Shown: positions 1-9,074, counted from the first letter of the stretch. The stretch: 64,000 bases of DNA from Paenibacillus alba (GCF_013204855.1 NZ_JABMKZ010000034.1:1-64000), one strand, 5' to 3'. Translations and numbers: made by a program. The notes: generated by a model from the letters alone, not told the origin.

Positions 1-149
1 TCCAAGTCAGTACCATGAGGCTTGGAAAGCTAAAAAATTAGAAGCCATAGAAATTTCGGTTTAGTGTGTTTAGAGAAATGAGAAAAATGAAAAACTGCGA
101 GAGCGAGAGCATTTAGCAGATAGACTCCATAATTAAGGGGCCGAACCGT

Positions 150-680
150 GTGGGCGTCACTAATTTGAAAAAAGATCTTGATGTTGTAAATATCGATTTG
201 GATGAATGGGATCGCCTCATGAATGTGAACACGAAGAGTGTTCTACTTGGCTGCCGATTTGCTATTCCGCATATGGTGGAATCTGGCGGTGGTTCAATAA
301 TTAATACAGCATCAATGGCCGCGTTCGCCGGAGACTCCGTTCGTTCCGCCTACGGTGCATCCAAAGCAGCCGTTGTGAACCTTACGCGCTATATCGCTGC
401 GCAATACGGCAAAGATAAAATTCGTTGCAATGGCGTGGCCCCAGGGCTAATTTTAACTCCAGCCGCGAAGAATAGTATGCCGCCAGCCGTTTTGGATATT
501 TTCGCGAAATATAATGCGCTCCCGTATCATGGCGAAGCCGATGACATCGGAAACACGGTTCTATTTCTAGCCTCAGATGAATCCAAATTCATTACAGGAC
601 AGACCATTCAAGTTGAAGGCGGCCACTATATGGCGAACCCGAGCATCGCAGATTTTAATCAATTTTTGGCACAGGCCTAA
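150..680 (+). pseudogene. SDR-family oxidoreductase, 5'-truncated
   Basis: This is the C-terminal two thirds of a short-chain dehydrogenase/reductase. Visible are the GGSIINTAS segment with the catalytic Ser, the YGASKAA segment (YxxxK), the NGVAPG turn and the FITGQTIQVEGG tail. Family members are about 250 residues; only 176 are here, and the N-terminal Rossmann glycine motif is missing. The frame is closed by a TAG at 114-116, and homology seems to begin around the position of the usual NNAG motif. The GTG at 150 follows AAGGGG, so a short protein might be made, but it could not bind cofactor normally. A terminator follows at 695-730. I infer a 5' deletion. Confidence 0.8.
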
Positions 681-694
681 TAGAAACATTGTTC

Positions 695-730
695 AAGCTT
701 AGAGTTGATGACTCTAGGCTTTTTTGTTTT
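695..730 (+). terminator. Intrinsic terminator after SDR fragment
   Basis: An 11-bp stem (AAGCTTAGAGT with ACTCTAGGCTT, one G-U pair), a 5-nt loop and a run of T follow the SDR stop. Confidence 0.75.
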
Positions 731-808
731 CTTTAATGAAGCAATGACGATATAATAAATATTGGAAATGGGATTTTGGGTTAAGGTTGGGTTCAACTGA
801 CTGTTAAA

Positions 809-987
809 CCTGCAAATGTGCAGGAATTCTCGGGCGAATTCGGTAAAAAAGTGGAAATGCCTGCAATTGTGCAGGTATTTTCATCTATTCTAGCCTTTCA
901 TCCAGAAAAAGCCTCAAAAGCCTGCATAAACGCAGGAATTTCATGATTGAGGTCATTGCAGGAGTAAAAAAGATGCATTATCGCAGG
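809..987. repeat. Array of four CCTGCA..TGCAGG palindromes
   Basis: Four short palindromes lie in the gap between the SDR fragment and the CPBP gene: CCTGCAAATGTGCAGG (809-824), CCTGCAATTGTGCAGG (860-875), CCTGCATAAACGCAGG (921-936) and a decayed GATGCATTATCGCAGG (972-987). Start-to-start distances are 51, 61 and 51 bp. AATT or AATTT follows several of them. The spacers differ from each other and there are no cas genes, so this is not CRISPR. The spacing matches the two CATTGG arrays at about 51.7 and 60.1 kb although the palindrome sequence differs. Nothing else is recognisable in 731-1100. Confidence 0.8.
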
Positions 988-1116
988 TTTATACAAACTA
1001 ACTGGTGCTAGAGCAGGACCAATAAGGGCACTGAGGAACGTGTCAGCAAAAACGAGGGCTGTCTTCAAGTAGTATTAATAATACAAGCAAATCCGCAATA
1101 GGAGAGTTCCTACATT

Positions 1117-1773
1117 ATGAAAGCTGATGCTAATATCCGTTTATTTTCATTATTCTTGATATTATTTTTTTCAATATCCCCATTAGTCATAAACTCCCTA
1201 ACTCTTTTCGTGACAGGTAATTCAGCCGAATATAGTGCGGACTCACACTTTATTTTCAGCATTATATGGGAAGTGCTATCGTTAGGAATCCTTTACTTTG
1301 TCTTAAAAAAGCAAGGTCGAAATTTGCAAGAAATTGGTTTTGAGTTTCGGAAAACGGATATATGGCATGCGATCGTGCTATATATTGCCATTTATTTTGT
1401 TTACATAATTGCGATAGCTATCTCACCGAATTTTTCACAGGCACCTCGGAACGTTGATTTTTTAAAAACTAATATTTCAATTTTCTATGTCGTGTTTATC
1501 TTAATAAATCCTTTCTTCGAAGAATTAATTGTTCGGGCATATACCATAACTGAACTGAAGTTTTTTATTAAAAAAGAAGAGTTCTCAGTTATTGCAAGTA
1601 CTCTAATTCAAACTTCCTATCATTTATATCAGGGACTAATACCTGCCCTCTATGTAGGAATCATGTTTTTTATCTTTTCCATTTATTTTGTTAAAAGTAA
1701 AAGAATCTTACCTGTTATCATCATACACTTATTCTTTGACCTCTTAGCAATGTTTAATTTGGGTAAGAAATAA
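1117..1773 (+). CDS. CPBP-family intramembrane metalloprotease
   Basis: The 218-residue polytopic membrane protein carries the CPBP/Abi (CAAX protease-like) motifs: FFEELIVRAY (EExxxR) near residue 140, a SYHLYQG histidine near residue 167 and a late HLFFD histidine. These residues coordinate metal in the intramembrane glutamic/metal protease family. About six to eight hydrophobic segments span the chain. The start has GGAGAG eleven bases upstream. In Bacillota such genes process prenylated or peptide substrates or give bacteriocin self-immunity; no bacteriocin gene is seen nearby, so the substrate is unknown. It stands alone between degenerate genes. Confidence 0.85.
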   Translation: MKADANIRLFSLFLILFFSISPLVINSLTLFVTGNSAEYSADSHFIFSIIWEVLSLGILYFVLKKQGRNLQEIGFEFRKTDIWHAIVLYIAIYFVYIIAIAISPNFSQAPRNVDFLKTNISIFYVVFILINPFFEELIVRAYTITELKFFIKKEEFSVIASTLIQTSYHLYQGLIPALYVGIMFFIFSIYFVKSKRILPVIIIHLFFDLLAMFNLGKK

Positions 1774-1823
1774 TAGCAATCGAGAAGAAACCATAATCCA
1801 GAAAAAATGATCCAGTTTTGAAA

Positions 1824-2038
1824 GAAAGAGGACTTAGGAACAAGACAGCGGTAATTTACGGTGGAGGTGGGACGATTGGCAGTGCAGCTGCACGAGCTTT
1901 CGCCTGAGAAGGTATGCTGCTTAACGACTCCCAACGCTTGCTGAGGTTGCGAATACAGCTGCCTTCATGGCCTCTAATCACGCAGGTGCAGTGACAGGTA
2001 CAGTTGCTAACTTAACATCTGGGTTTATTTTGAATTAA
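1824..2038 (+). pseudogene. SDR-family remnant with large internal deletion
   Basis: Two pieces of an SDR protein lie side by side. From 1841 one frame reads KTAVIYGGGGTIGSAAARAF, the N-terminal Rossmann glycine motif, then hits TGA at 1905-1907. From about 1928 a different frame reads LPTLAEVANTAAFMASNHAG followed by AVTGTVANLTSGFILN and TAA at 2036-2038, the typical SDR C-terminal end. The roughly 170 residues between them, including the catalytic Ser-Tyr-Lys, are gone. No ORF spans it. It is not simply the missing half of the SDR at 150-680, because both carry their own C-terminal end. Confidence 0.75.
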
Positions 2039-2064
2039 ACCATTGCCTTCGCCCCCCTAAAGAA

Positions 2065-2092
2065 GAGCCACGCATTTTGCGGGCTCTTTTTC
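2065..2092 (+). terminator. Intrinsic terminator
   Basis: GAGCC(A)CGC pairs with GCGGGCTC around a short loop, followed by TTTTT; it closes the SDR remnant. Confidence 0.7.
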
Positions 2093-2216
2093 ATTGCCTG
2101 AAACGGAGCCAGTAAGGAAGCATTATCATAAATTACCCCAATAAGGCAACAAGATTTGACATGTTCGGACTCGGACCATCGTAGTAAAATCAACAGTAAG
2201 ATCAGGATGGGAGAGA

Positions 2217-2479
2217 ATGTCTCCTTATACTCGGGTCATTGACGACCTCGCCATTAACAAGGGGGAAGTTGCTTTCTGGCCAGTTGGCTTTACAAGAGGC
2301 AACTATCGTGTTATTTTATCCGATGCGACGATATGGAGATCGTTCCTCAATCTGCCGAATGAATGGATGGCTGCAGCGAGTTCCGCCTCGGTTGAGACAT
2401 TATTTTACCGCTATTCAAGCCTGTTCTGGCGACCATGGGACTCATTTATGCAGTTGTCGCCGACTCGGTTAAGTCATAG
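2217..2479 (+). pseudogene. CUT1 ABC permease remnant (LplC/YtcP-like)
   Basis: From the ATG at 2217 (GGGAGAG upstream) the frame reads INKGEVAFWPVGFTRGNYRV then ILSDATIWRSF, which is the N-terminal periplasmic segment of LplC/YtcP permeases (WP.GFT.ENY). After a disordered middle, another frame near 2425-2479 reads LPLFKPVLATMGLIYAV, the conserved loop after the EAA motif of the same family, ending at TAG 2477-2479. Most of a normal protein of about 295 residues is therefore deleted and the two ends are out of frame. It sits 27 bp before an LplA-type solute-binding gene, where the intact permease would belong. Confidence 0.75.
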
Positions 2480-2506
2480 GTTCACGAAATAAAGGGAGGG
2501 CTTTAT

Positions 2507-4078
2507 ATGAAAAAGAAGTTTGTCATATTGACTTTGGCTGCTGTTCTAACAACGACTGCCGCTGCCGGCTGCTCCAATGGAAATCAGGCTGCAGTTTCAC
2601 CTTCCGCAAGCGGTAAGGCAGCTGAAGCGCCTAAAAGCCCAACGAAATTCTCGATTTCCTTCCCAACGACAATCAGCACCGGCTATCACACTCGAGTTGA
2701 TGTTAATAAAGATAAATGGACGCTGAAGCTGGAGCAATTGACAAATACGGATCTTGATGTCAAAGTTTTAGAAGATTCAAAAATGAGCGTCATGTTCGCC
2801 GGCGGCGACATTCCAGATGTTGTAGGCAGCGTGGGCACGCCAACGAGCAAATCCATGTCTGGTTCCGTGGAAGCAGGTGTGTTCATGCCTCTGGACGATT
2901 TATTGAAGACATATGCGCCAAATATGATGAAAGCGATACCCAAATCTGCCTGGGCTGCCGTATCGTACAAAGGCAAAATCTATGGCTTGCCTGAATTTCT
3001 CACCAATCCATCCAGACGCGGTACGTTCATCCGGATGGACTTGCTGGAGAAGTCTGGGCTGCCCGCTCCGCAAACCGTAGAAGATTTCTTAAACGTGCTG
3101 CGGGCATTCAAAAAGCTGGGTGTTGAAAACCCCTATCAAATGAGGGACAGCTTTAAATATTCGGATATTCTTTTCGGTGCGTATGACGTACTTCCTTACA
3201 AGGATCAGTTCGAGGTCGTAAACGGGCAAGTCGTTCCGAAATTTTTCGATTCAGAGAATATGCAGAAAGCGCTTCAAGGTTATAAAACTATGCTCGATGA
3301 AGGTTTAATTCCCAAAGATTTCGCCTCCGTTTCCTCGACGGATTATACCAAAAATATTAACGGGGCCCGAGCAGGCAGCTGGTCAGGGAATGTGAGCGGA
3401 CTGCCAGGCTATCGAACGAATGTGAAGCAAATCGTACCTGATGGCAAGGTCGAAGTCATCACTTCTCCCAAAGGGCCGGAAGGCAAAGGCGGATATTTAT
3501 TCTATGCACCGATCGTCCGTGCCTTTTATGTGAATAGTAAAGTGAAGCCGGACACGGCTATTAGCATTATTAAGTTTTTTGATTGGATGCTTACACCAGA
3601 AGCTGCGGAGTTCTTCACCTTCGGAACGGAAGGAGAAACGTATACGGTGGATGGCAGCGGGAAAGTTACGTACAAGTTCCCAACGACCAAGGAAGGAAAC
3701 GACGAGGAAGGCTGGCGCAGCGGTACATTATGGGCTATTCACGACTCGACGATTAACAAAATGAAAATGGAGCTGGACCCCTCTGGCCAAGATACGGTGG
3801 CAGCGCTAGAGAACGTAGTGTCGAAGGAAGGACTTTCAGGAATCGGATTTTATCCGGACTTGGCTGCATTCACGAAATTCCCTGATCTTGTGGCGCAAGG
3901 GGACACCGGACCTAAGTTGATCATCGATCATATGATCAAAATGATTTACGGCAAAGAGCCCATTACGGATTGGCCAAAGGTCATTGAAGAATATAAGCAA
4001 AAAGGCGGCAGCGAAGTCATCAAGGAAGCCACGGAGCGTTACAACACAAAAGACGGCGTCATTGTGATGACGAAATAG
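2507..4078 (+). CDS. LplA-type extracellular solute-binding lipoprotein
   Basis: A 523-residue lipoprotein with a signal peptide and lipobox ending AAAGC (Cys near residue 22), followed by a Ser/Ala/Pro-rich linker and a cluster-B-type bacterial SBP fold, including the FAGGDIPDVVG segment typical of LplA/YtcQ proteins. It should capture an oligosaccharide or sugar at the outer membrane face and hand it to LplB/LplC permeases. GGGAGGG precedes the ATG. The upstream permease is only a remnant and no LplB partner is in view, so the protein may be an orphan, serve permeases elsewhere, or act as a sensor partner for the YesNM genes downstream. Confidence 0.85.
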   Translation: MKKKFVILTLAAVLTTTAAAGCSNGNQAAVSPSASGKAAEAPKSPTKFSISFPTTISTGYHTRVDVNKDKWTLKLEQLTNTDLDVKVLEDSKMSVMFAGGDIPDVVGSVGTPTSKSMSGSVEAGVFMPLDDLLKTYAPNMMKAIPKSAWAAVSYKGKIYGLPEFLTNPSRRGTFIRMDLLEKSGLPAPQTVEDFLNVLRAFKKLGVENPYQMRDSFKYSDILFGAYDVLPYKDQFEVVNGQVVPKFFDSENMQKALQGYKTMLDEGLIPKDFASVSSTDYTKNINGARAGSWSGNVSGLPGYRTNVKQIVPDGKVEVITSPKGPEGKGGYLFYAPIVRAFYVNSKVKPDTAISIIKFFDWMLTPEAAEFFTFGTEGETYTVDGSGKVTYKFPTTKEGNDEEGWRSGTLWAIHDSTINKMKMELDPSGQDTVAALENVVSKEGLSGIGFYPDLAAFTKFPDLVAQGDTGPKLIIDHMIKMIYGKEPITDWPKVIEEYKQKGGSEVIKEATERYNTKDGVIVMTK

Positions 4079-4177
4079 CACGAACGATGCAGCCGCATCG
4101 CTCACCATCGGGTTGCTTCTATTAGGAGCAGCCCCTTTGCAATAAGTGCAAGTTATTACGCAAAGGAGAGGTTCACC

Positions 4178-5197
4178 ATGCATTTGCTTATTGTAGACGA
4201 CGAACGTATGATCCGTCTCGGGCTGCAAAAGATGGCTGAAGCGTATTCCCCAACTTTTACAGATATTCGAACTGCCGAAAACGGTATGGATGCATTGGAC
4301 AAAATAGCTGATTTGGAACCGAATATTGTCATTTCAGATATCCGCATGCCCAAAATGGACGGCTTGGCCCTGTGCCAAACGATTCATAACCAGTATGCCC
4401 ACATCAACATGCTCGTTGTTTCCGGATATAACGATTTTGAATATGCTCAGAAATGTATGTCTTACGGAGTTAAGCATTATTTGCTTAAGCCGGTGACAGA
4501 AGCGAGTTTGTATGAGGTTTTCGATACGATCATCAAGAGGGAAACGCCAGGTTATATTCCTGTCACTCGTTATGTGCAGTGGATTGATCGGATGGAACAG
4601 TGCATCTGGTCATTGCAGATCGATGAATTGAATGGGTTGATGGAGCAATGGCAAGCCTATTGCCTCAAAGCAAGTCTCTCTTTCTATCAGCTCCAAGAAT
4701 TGCTGAACGAGTGCATGGATATGCTGCTGCAAAGATTTCAGGAGCGGCATTTTATGCCAACGATTACAAGGCTTGAGGTTCCAGAGGGTAACGTCAAAGC
4801 TGCCTTAGATGCGTTTGATGATCATTTGCGGCAAATCGTGAGCGCCTTGCTGTTATCTCGTAAAGGGAATTATAAAGATCCCATGCAGGAAGCGAAAAGC
4901 TATATTGATTGTCGGTTGTCTCAAGAATTGTCTCTCGATGAAGTGGCGAATATGGCAGGGCTTACCCCGACTTATTTCAGCCTCCTTTTCAAGAAGATGA
5001 CGAATGAAACGTTTGTCCAGTACCGCATTAACAAAAGAATGGCGAAGGCCAAAGAGCTGCTTGGCGTACCGCATCTGAAAATTGTCGATATTGCGGATGA
5101 AGTCGGCTATCTCGATTATTCTCATTTTACAAAAACGTTCAAAAAAATAGTCGGCATTTCTCCGTCAGAATACCGCACTTCCTTGGGGATCAAGTGA
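4178..5197 (+). CDS. YesN-like response regulator (REC + AraC HTH)
   Basis: Residues 1-120 are a CheY-like receiver with VDDE at the N terminus, phospho-acceptor Asp54 in VISDIRMP and the LLKP lysine loop. Residues 235-335 are an AraC-type double helix-turn-helix (LSLDEVANMAG, FTKTFKKIVGISPSEYR). At 339 residues it is shorter than the usual 500-plus YesN proteins because the linker is compact. AAAGGAGAGG precedes the start. Its TGA overlaps the kinase ATG, so the two are translationally coupled. It probably controls the adjacent solute-binding gene or a lost transporter operon. Confidence 0.9.
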   Translation: MHLLIVDDERMIRLGLQKMAEAYSPTFTDIRTAENGMDALDKIADLEPNIVISDIRMPKMDGLALCQTIHNQYAHINMLVVSGYNDFEYAQKCMSYGVKHYLLKPVTEASLYEVFDTIIKRETPGYIPVTRYVQWIDRMEQCIWSLQIDELNGLMEQWQAYCLKASLSFYQLQELLNECMDMLLQRFQERHFMPTITRLEVPEGNVKAALDAFDDHLRQIVSALLLSRKGNYKDPMQEAKSYIDCRLSQELSLDEVANMAGLTPTYFSLLFKKMTNETFVQYRINKRMAKAKELLGVPHLKIVDIADEVGYLDYSHFTKTFKKIVGISPSEYRTSLGIK

Positions 5198-7026
5198 TGG
5201 CCGGAACCTTATATCGCAAGCTGTTTATTTATTTTCTGGTTGTTATCGTTTTGTCGCTCGTCAGCGTCAGCTTGTTCTCTTATCGCAAATCATCGGCTGA
5301 GCTGGATGCCATGGTGCAGCACCAAATGTCTCAAATGATTAATAATGCGGCCTATCAAACGGATCTATATTTAAAAATATATGAACGCGCGTTTGTTGCT
5401 CTATTGCAAGGCGACGACATCCGACATCTGCTTGAATTGCCGTTTGACGGGGATGCCTACGAATTTCATCAGTATCGCAAAAAAATTAAGGAAGAGAGCA
5501 TAAATCCAATTTTCATTCGCAATCCAGAAATTGCTGCCGTTTATGCTATCAGTCAGAACAGCCATGCCACGTACTACTACAACGAGGTAGAAGGGAAGCA
5601 GTTCAAAACGGCCGATATTCAGAATCAAGTGGCTTTTTTTCTGAAACATACGACTCCCGATGGGAAAGTAAGCATCTTAAACAGCAGTATTTTGGATAAT
5701 AAAAACGATCAGTCATTCACTTTAGTCCGGCAAGTTCGCGGATATACGCATCCAGAGACGATGGGCATTCTTGCACTCGAAATTCGTGCTGCCGAGCTGT
5801 CAGCTTTGTGGAAAGGGATGGAACTCGGCGACAATGGCTATTTTTTTATCGTTGATGCGCAAGGCCGTTTCATCTATCATCCGGATAAGCAAAAGCTTGG
5901 AACATTGGTGCAAGAAGATTTGGCGCAAAAAGTGTACGACTCGAACCTGTCCTCTTTCGAAAAAATGGATGGCAATGTGCTGCGCATGTATACGGTCAAG
6001 AAGTCCGCTTATTCCGGTTGGAGCCTTGTTGTTTCGATGCCGGTCCAAGATTTGCGAAAGCCCATATCGAGTATCAGAACGTCTACGCTTTTTGTAGGGC
6101 TGTTTACGTTCATCGTCGCTCTATTCTTGGCCTATCGCTTCGGTAAATCGATCACGGACCCGATCAAGGTATTGAAGAATGGTATGCAGGAAACAGGGAA
6201 AGGGCAGTGGGCGATCATCCCGATCCCCGAGCGCAAAGATGAAATCGTCGAACTTATGGTTCGTTATAACGTGATGGTTAACCGACTCTCGGAATTGGTC
6301 AATAAAGTATACCAGGTTGAGCTTAACAATCAGGAAATTGAACTCGAAAGACATAAAGCAGTCATTCAATCCTTGAAGCTGCAAATCAATCCGCATTTTC
6401 TATACAACACGCTGGAGACGATCGTATGTTACGCTTTTATTCAAAATTCTAAGGAAATTTCGGAGATTGTGGACGCTCTAGCGCACATGCTGCGATATTC
6501 GGTCGGAACCAATCTAGAGGAAACGAAAGTAGCGAACGAGCTCAAGCATTTGCTGCACTATCTCGTTATCCTTCGCCACCGGGTTAATCCTGAGTTCGAA
6601 ATTGATGTTGCCATCAAACCGGAATATTTGTTGCGCGACGTCGTTTGTCTCACCTTGCAGCCATTGGTGGAAAATATTTTCCAGCATGCTTTTGCCGATG
6701 GGGTGGAGGATTACCATTTCATCCGGATAGACGCAGGCGAAGGCGATGGGTTCTTCTGGATGAGCGTAGAAGACAATGGGGCAGGAATAACAGCTGACAA
6801 GCTGGCAGAGCTTAACGAGAAGCTGAGCGCCAACCGACTGGGAGACGAGAACGACGGCAAGAAAGACGGGATTGGCCTTCTTAACGTACATCGCAGAATT
6901 CAAATGGTATTCGGGGAAACGTACGGCCTGCGAATAGAAAGTGAAGTGGAAAGAGGGACGAAGATTATGCTGATTTTCCCGCTCTCCATCCCATCTCTTA
7001 AGGAAGATGTCAAGACCTTGAAATGA
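5197..7026 (+). CDS. YesM-like sensor histidine kinase
   Basis: The order is a transmembrane helix at about 10-30, an extracellular double-Cache-like region at about 40-295, a second helix at about 300-318, HAMP, a His_kinase domain with the NPHFLYN box (His400) and a GHKL ATPase with VENIFQHAF, DNGAG and GIGLLN motifs. The ATG at 5197 overlaps the regulator TGA (TGATG); a GTG three bases earlier is also possible. It is predicted to sense an extracellular saccharide, perhaps through the SBP, and phosphorylate the partner regulator. At 609 residues it is a normal size. Confidence 0.92.
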   Translation: MAGTLYRKLFIYFLVVIVLSLVSVSLFSYRKSSAELDAMVQHQMSQMINNAAYQTDLYLKIYERAFVALLQGDDIRHLLELPFDGDAYEFHQYRKKIKEESINPIFIRNPEIAAVYAISQNSHATYYYNEVEGKQFKTADIQNQVAFFLKHTTPDGKVSILNSSILDNKNDQSFTLVRQVRGYTHPETMGILALEIRAAELSALWKGMELGDNGYFFIVDAQGRFIYHPDKQKLGTLVQEDLAQKVYDSNLSSFEKMDGNVLRMYTVKKSAYSGWSLVVSMPVQDLRKPISSIRTSTLFVGLFTFIVALFLAYRFGKSITDPIKVLKNGMQETGKGQWAIIPIPERKDEIVELMVRYNVMVNRLSELVNKVYQVELNNQEIELERHKAVIQSLKLQINPHFLYNTLETIVCYAFIQNSKEISEIVDALAHMLRYSVGTNLEETKVANELKHLLHYLVILRHRVNPEFEIDVAIKPEYLLRDVVCLTLQPLVENIFQHAFADGVEDYHFIRIDAGEGDGFFWMSVEDNGAGITADKLAELNEKLSANRLGDENDGKKDGIGLLNVHRRIQMVFGETYGLRIESEVERGTKIMLIFPLSIPSLKEDVKTLK

Positions 7027-7034
7027 CAGGGATT

Positions 7035-8009
7035 TTAATCAAGTTTTACTTCCTGCTTGTTCTTTTGATAACGTGTGGCAGCTTGCTCTAAATATTTATG
7101 TATCCCAGCATCGACGGATTCGGTGTTGAGCCCTTTTTTGCGGAAGGAGCTTGGCGTGGTGCCCATTTCTTTGGTAAAGACTTGTGTAAAGTAGTGGATG
7201 CTTTCAAATCCGGTATCTTCAGCAATCTGTTTGAGCGGAATGTCCGTATAACCGAGCAAATAGGCGGCTCGCTTGACCCTTTCCGTCTTCACGACAGAAG
7301 GAAAAGATTGTCCTAGCTCTTCGGAAATGAGGCGAGAGAGCTGTCGTTCAGACAAGTGCAAGCTTTGAGCTACCTCAGAAAGCGCTATTTTACTCGTCAG
7401 ATGTGTTTGGATATATTCTTTGGCTTGTTTGAGTGTTCCTTGCAAAGTAGAAATCGTAGTGGGAGAAGCCGTATCACCAGAGAGGCAATAATGTTGAAAT
7501 AAGCTGAAACAACTCATGATAAGCGTGTAGGCCAGGTGTTCAATCGATTCTGGATAGCGGACTTCTGATTCAGCAGCCTGCATAAGCAGAGCTTGCCAAA
7601 TCAGCGCGGGCGCCGTCTGCTCGGCATTCGGGATGAACAGGTGCGGATAAGCACATAATTGATGAAAATCTTGCATAAAGGCTTCGCTGGATTGGGAAGC
7701 GATGGGTTCAATTGCAAAAAATAGAAGCAGCATGCCTTGATCGCTTTGAATATAGTGCCGGCTCTCCGGCTTGGAACAATACAGTGTTCCTGCGCGCAGC
7801 GGATAGGTGATTCCATTTGCCGAATATATGCCTTCGCCTTCGACGACATAGCATATTTCAAAAAAAGAATGTGCATGAGGGCTATTTCCCATATGCTGCG
7901 GTTTCGCTCCCCAGTAGTGAACAAAGATGGAGGCGGATGCCCCTTGCAGCTGAACTAGATGTTGGTTGAGGTATAGATTGCTTCGAGAATAAATGGCATG
8001 ACTCAGCAC
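7035..8009 (-). CDS. AraC-family regulator with cupin N-terminus
   Basis: The first 130 residues form an AraC-type sugar-binding cupin (HAHSFFEICYVVEGEG, then SRHYIQ), and residues 195-295 are two HTH units ending in the HYFTQVFTKEMGTTPSSFR signature. The GTG at 8009 is chosen because AGGGGAG lies eight bases before it. It is divergent from the KdgD operon with 138 bp between starts, so it is the obvious activator of that operon, with a hexuronate or aldarate as effector (inference). The gene ends 8 bp from the convergent yesM stop, leaving no room for a separate terminator. Confidence 0.9.
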   Translation of the reverse strand: MLSHAIYSRSNLYLNQHLVQLQGASASIFVHYWGAKPQHMGNSPHAHSFFEICYVVEGEGIYSANGITYPLRAGTLYCSKPESRHYIQSDQGMLLLFFAIEPIASQSSEAFMQDFHQLCAYPHLFIPNAEQTAPALIWQALLMQAAESEVRYPESIEHLAYTLIMSCFSLFQHYCLSGDTASPTTISTLQGTLKQAKEYIQTHLTSKIALSEVAQSLHLSERQLSRLISEELGQSFPSVVKTERVKRAAYLLGYTDIPLKQIAEDTGFESIHYFTQVFTKEMGTTPSSFRKKGLNTESVDAGIHKYLEQAATRYQKNKQEVKLD

Positions 8010-8042
8010 GAAAGTGATCTCCCCTCTAGTTGGCTGTCCTTT

Positions 8043-8114
8043 ATTATATCACGGAATTTTTTAAAGAAGCGGCGTGTTTTTATAAAGACCAGATCTGCGT
8101 TCATTTTCTATAAT
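8043..8114. promoter_or_regulatory. Divergent promoter region, AraC / KdgD operon
   Basis: A perfect TATAAT on the plus strand at 8109-8114 faces the operon, and a perfect TATAAT on the minus strand (8043-8048) faces the araC-type gene. Neither has a recognisable -35 hexamer at 16-18 bp, which fits activator-dependent transcription. No obvious operator repeat could be assigned. Confidence 0.4.
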
Positions 8115-8147
8115 GAGGTGGAAGATAACGTAAAGGAGCTGTTAGAT

Positions 8148-9074
8148 ATGGGGAGCGATCAGCATGTGTCGCTAGCAGGCATTATGGGATTTCCGGTAAC
8201 GCCATTTGATCATAACGAAATTGTAGATGAGAAAGCGTTTGAGGCCAATCTCCAATTTCTATTGACTAGCGGATTAGATTCCGTGTTCGTCTGTGCGGGA
8301 TCAGGAGAATTTCAATCTTTGGATATCATCGAATATGAGAGACTTGTGACTGTCGGGGTCTCCGTTGTCGCAGGGAAAGTACCGGTGTTCGCAGGTACCG
8401 GAGGCAACCTGAAGGAATCGTTAGATCGTGCCCAATTGGCAGAAAGGCTTGGGGCGGATGGTCTGCTGCTGCTGCCGCCATATCTCATTATTCCGGAGCA
8501 GGAAGGGCTTTACCACTATTATCGGACGATCGCGCAGAGCACGAAACTGCCCGTTATTATTTATCAGCGGGATAATGCCATATTTACGTTAAGCACGCTG
8601 GTTAAATTGGCTGCACTTCCCAATGTCATCGGGTTCAAAGACGGATTAGGAAATTTCGAGCTTAATATCGAATTCGTGCAGTCCATTGGCACTAGACTGC
8701 AATGGATGAACGGTATGCCGTTAGCTGAACTGACGATGCCGGCCTATAAAGCTCTTGGATTTCATTCTTACTCATCTGCAATTTCCAACTACATTCCACA
8801 AGTTTCGAGAGCTTATTACGAGAGTCTGCTGGCTGGCGATGAGCAATGGATGCAAGCCATTTATCGCGAAGTGATATTACCGATTCACCGCATCCGGCAG
8901 CTTCGCAAAGGATATGCGGTTTCCTTAATTAAAGCAGGTATGGATATCGTCGGATTGCCGGTCGGTTTGCAGGTGCGGTCACCGCTGGTGCAAGTGGAGA
9001 AAGAGCATTATAAGCAGTTGGAATTAATTATTAAGAAGAGCATAGACCTTCTCGCTGCTACCAATAACGTTTAG
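8148..9074 (+). CDS. kdgD: 5-dehydro-4-deoxyglucarate dehydratase-like (DHDPS family)
   Basis: A 308-residue TIM-barrel lyase of the dihydrodipicolinate synthase/NAL superfamily. The IMGFPVTPF start, GSGEFQSL loop (GTGEF in KdgD) and Schiff-base Lys164 in VIGFKDG fit 5-dehydro-4-deoxyglucarate dehydratase, which converts that acid to 2-oxoglutarate semialdehyde, CO2 and water. The start at 8148 is preferred over longer in-frame options because AAAGGAG lies nine bases upstream and the length matches the family. It heads a three-gene operon with a UxuA-like gene and an aldehyde dehydrogenase, the latter being the expected next step. Confidence 0.85.
   Translation: MGSDQHVSLAGIMGFPVTPFDHNEIVDEKAFEANLQFLLTSGLDSVFVCAGSGEFQSLDIIEYERLVTVGVSVVAGKVPVFAGTGGNLKESLDRAQLAERLGADGLLLLPPYLIIPEQEGLYHYYRTIAQSTKLPVIIYQRDNAIFTLSTLVKLAALPNVIGFKDGLGNFELNIEFVQSIGTRLQWMNGMPLAELTMPAYKALGFHSYSSAISNYIPQVSRAYYESLLAGDEQWMQAIYREVILPIHRIRQLRKGYAVSLIKAGMDIVGLPVGLQVRSPLVQVEKEHYKQLELIIKKSIDLLAATNNV

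Noticed and set aside
2..64. Twenty open codons entering from the left edge, ending TAG at 62-64 (QYHEAWKAKKLEAIE)
   Set aside because: Too short to identify or to distinguish from chance; could be the tail of a gene outside the window.
809..987. CRISPR-like regular repeats
   Set aside because: Repeats are 16-bp palindromes with unequal spacing (51, 61, 51), only four in number, one decayed, and no cas gene is in the window.
1683..1934. 83-codon minus-strand frame
   Set aside because: It lies across the 3' end of the CPBP gene and the SDR remnant, both supported by homology on the plus strand.
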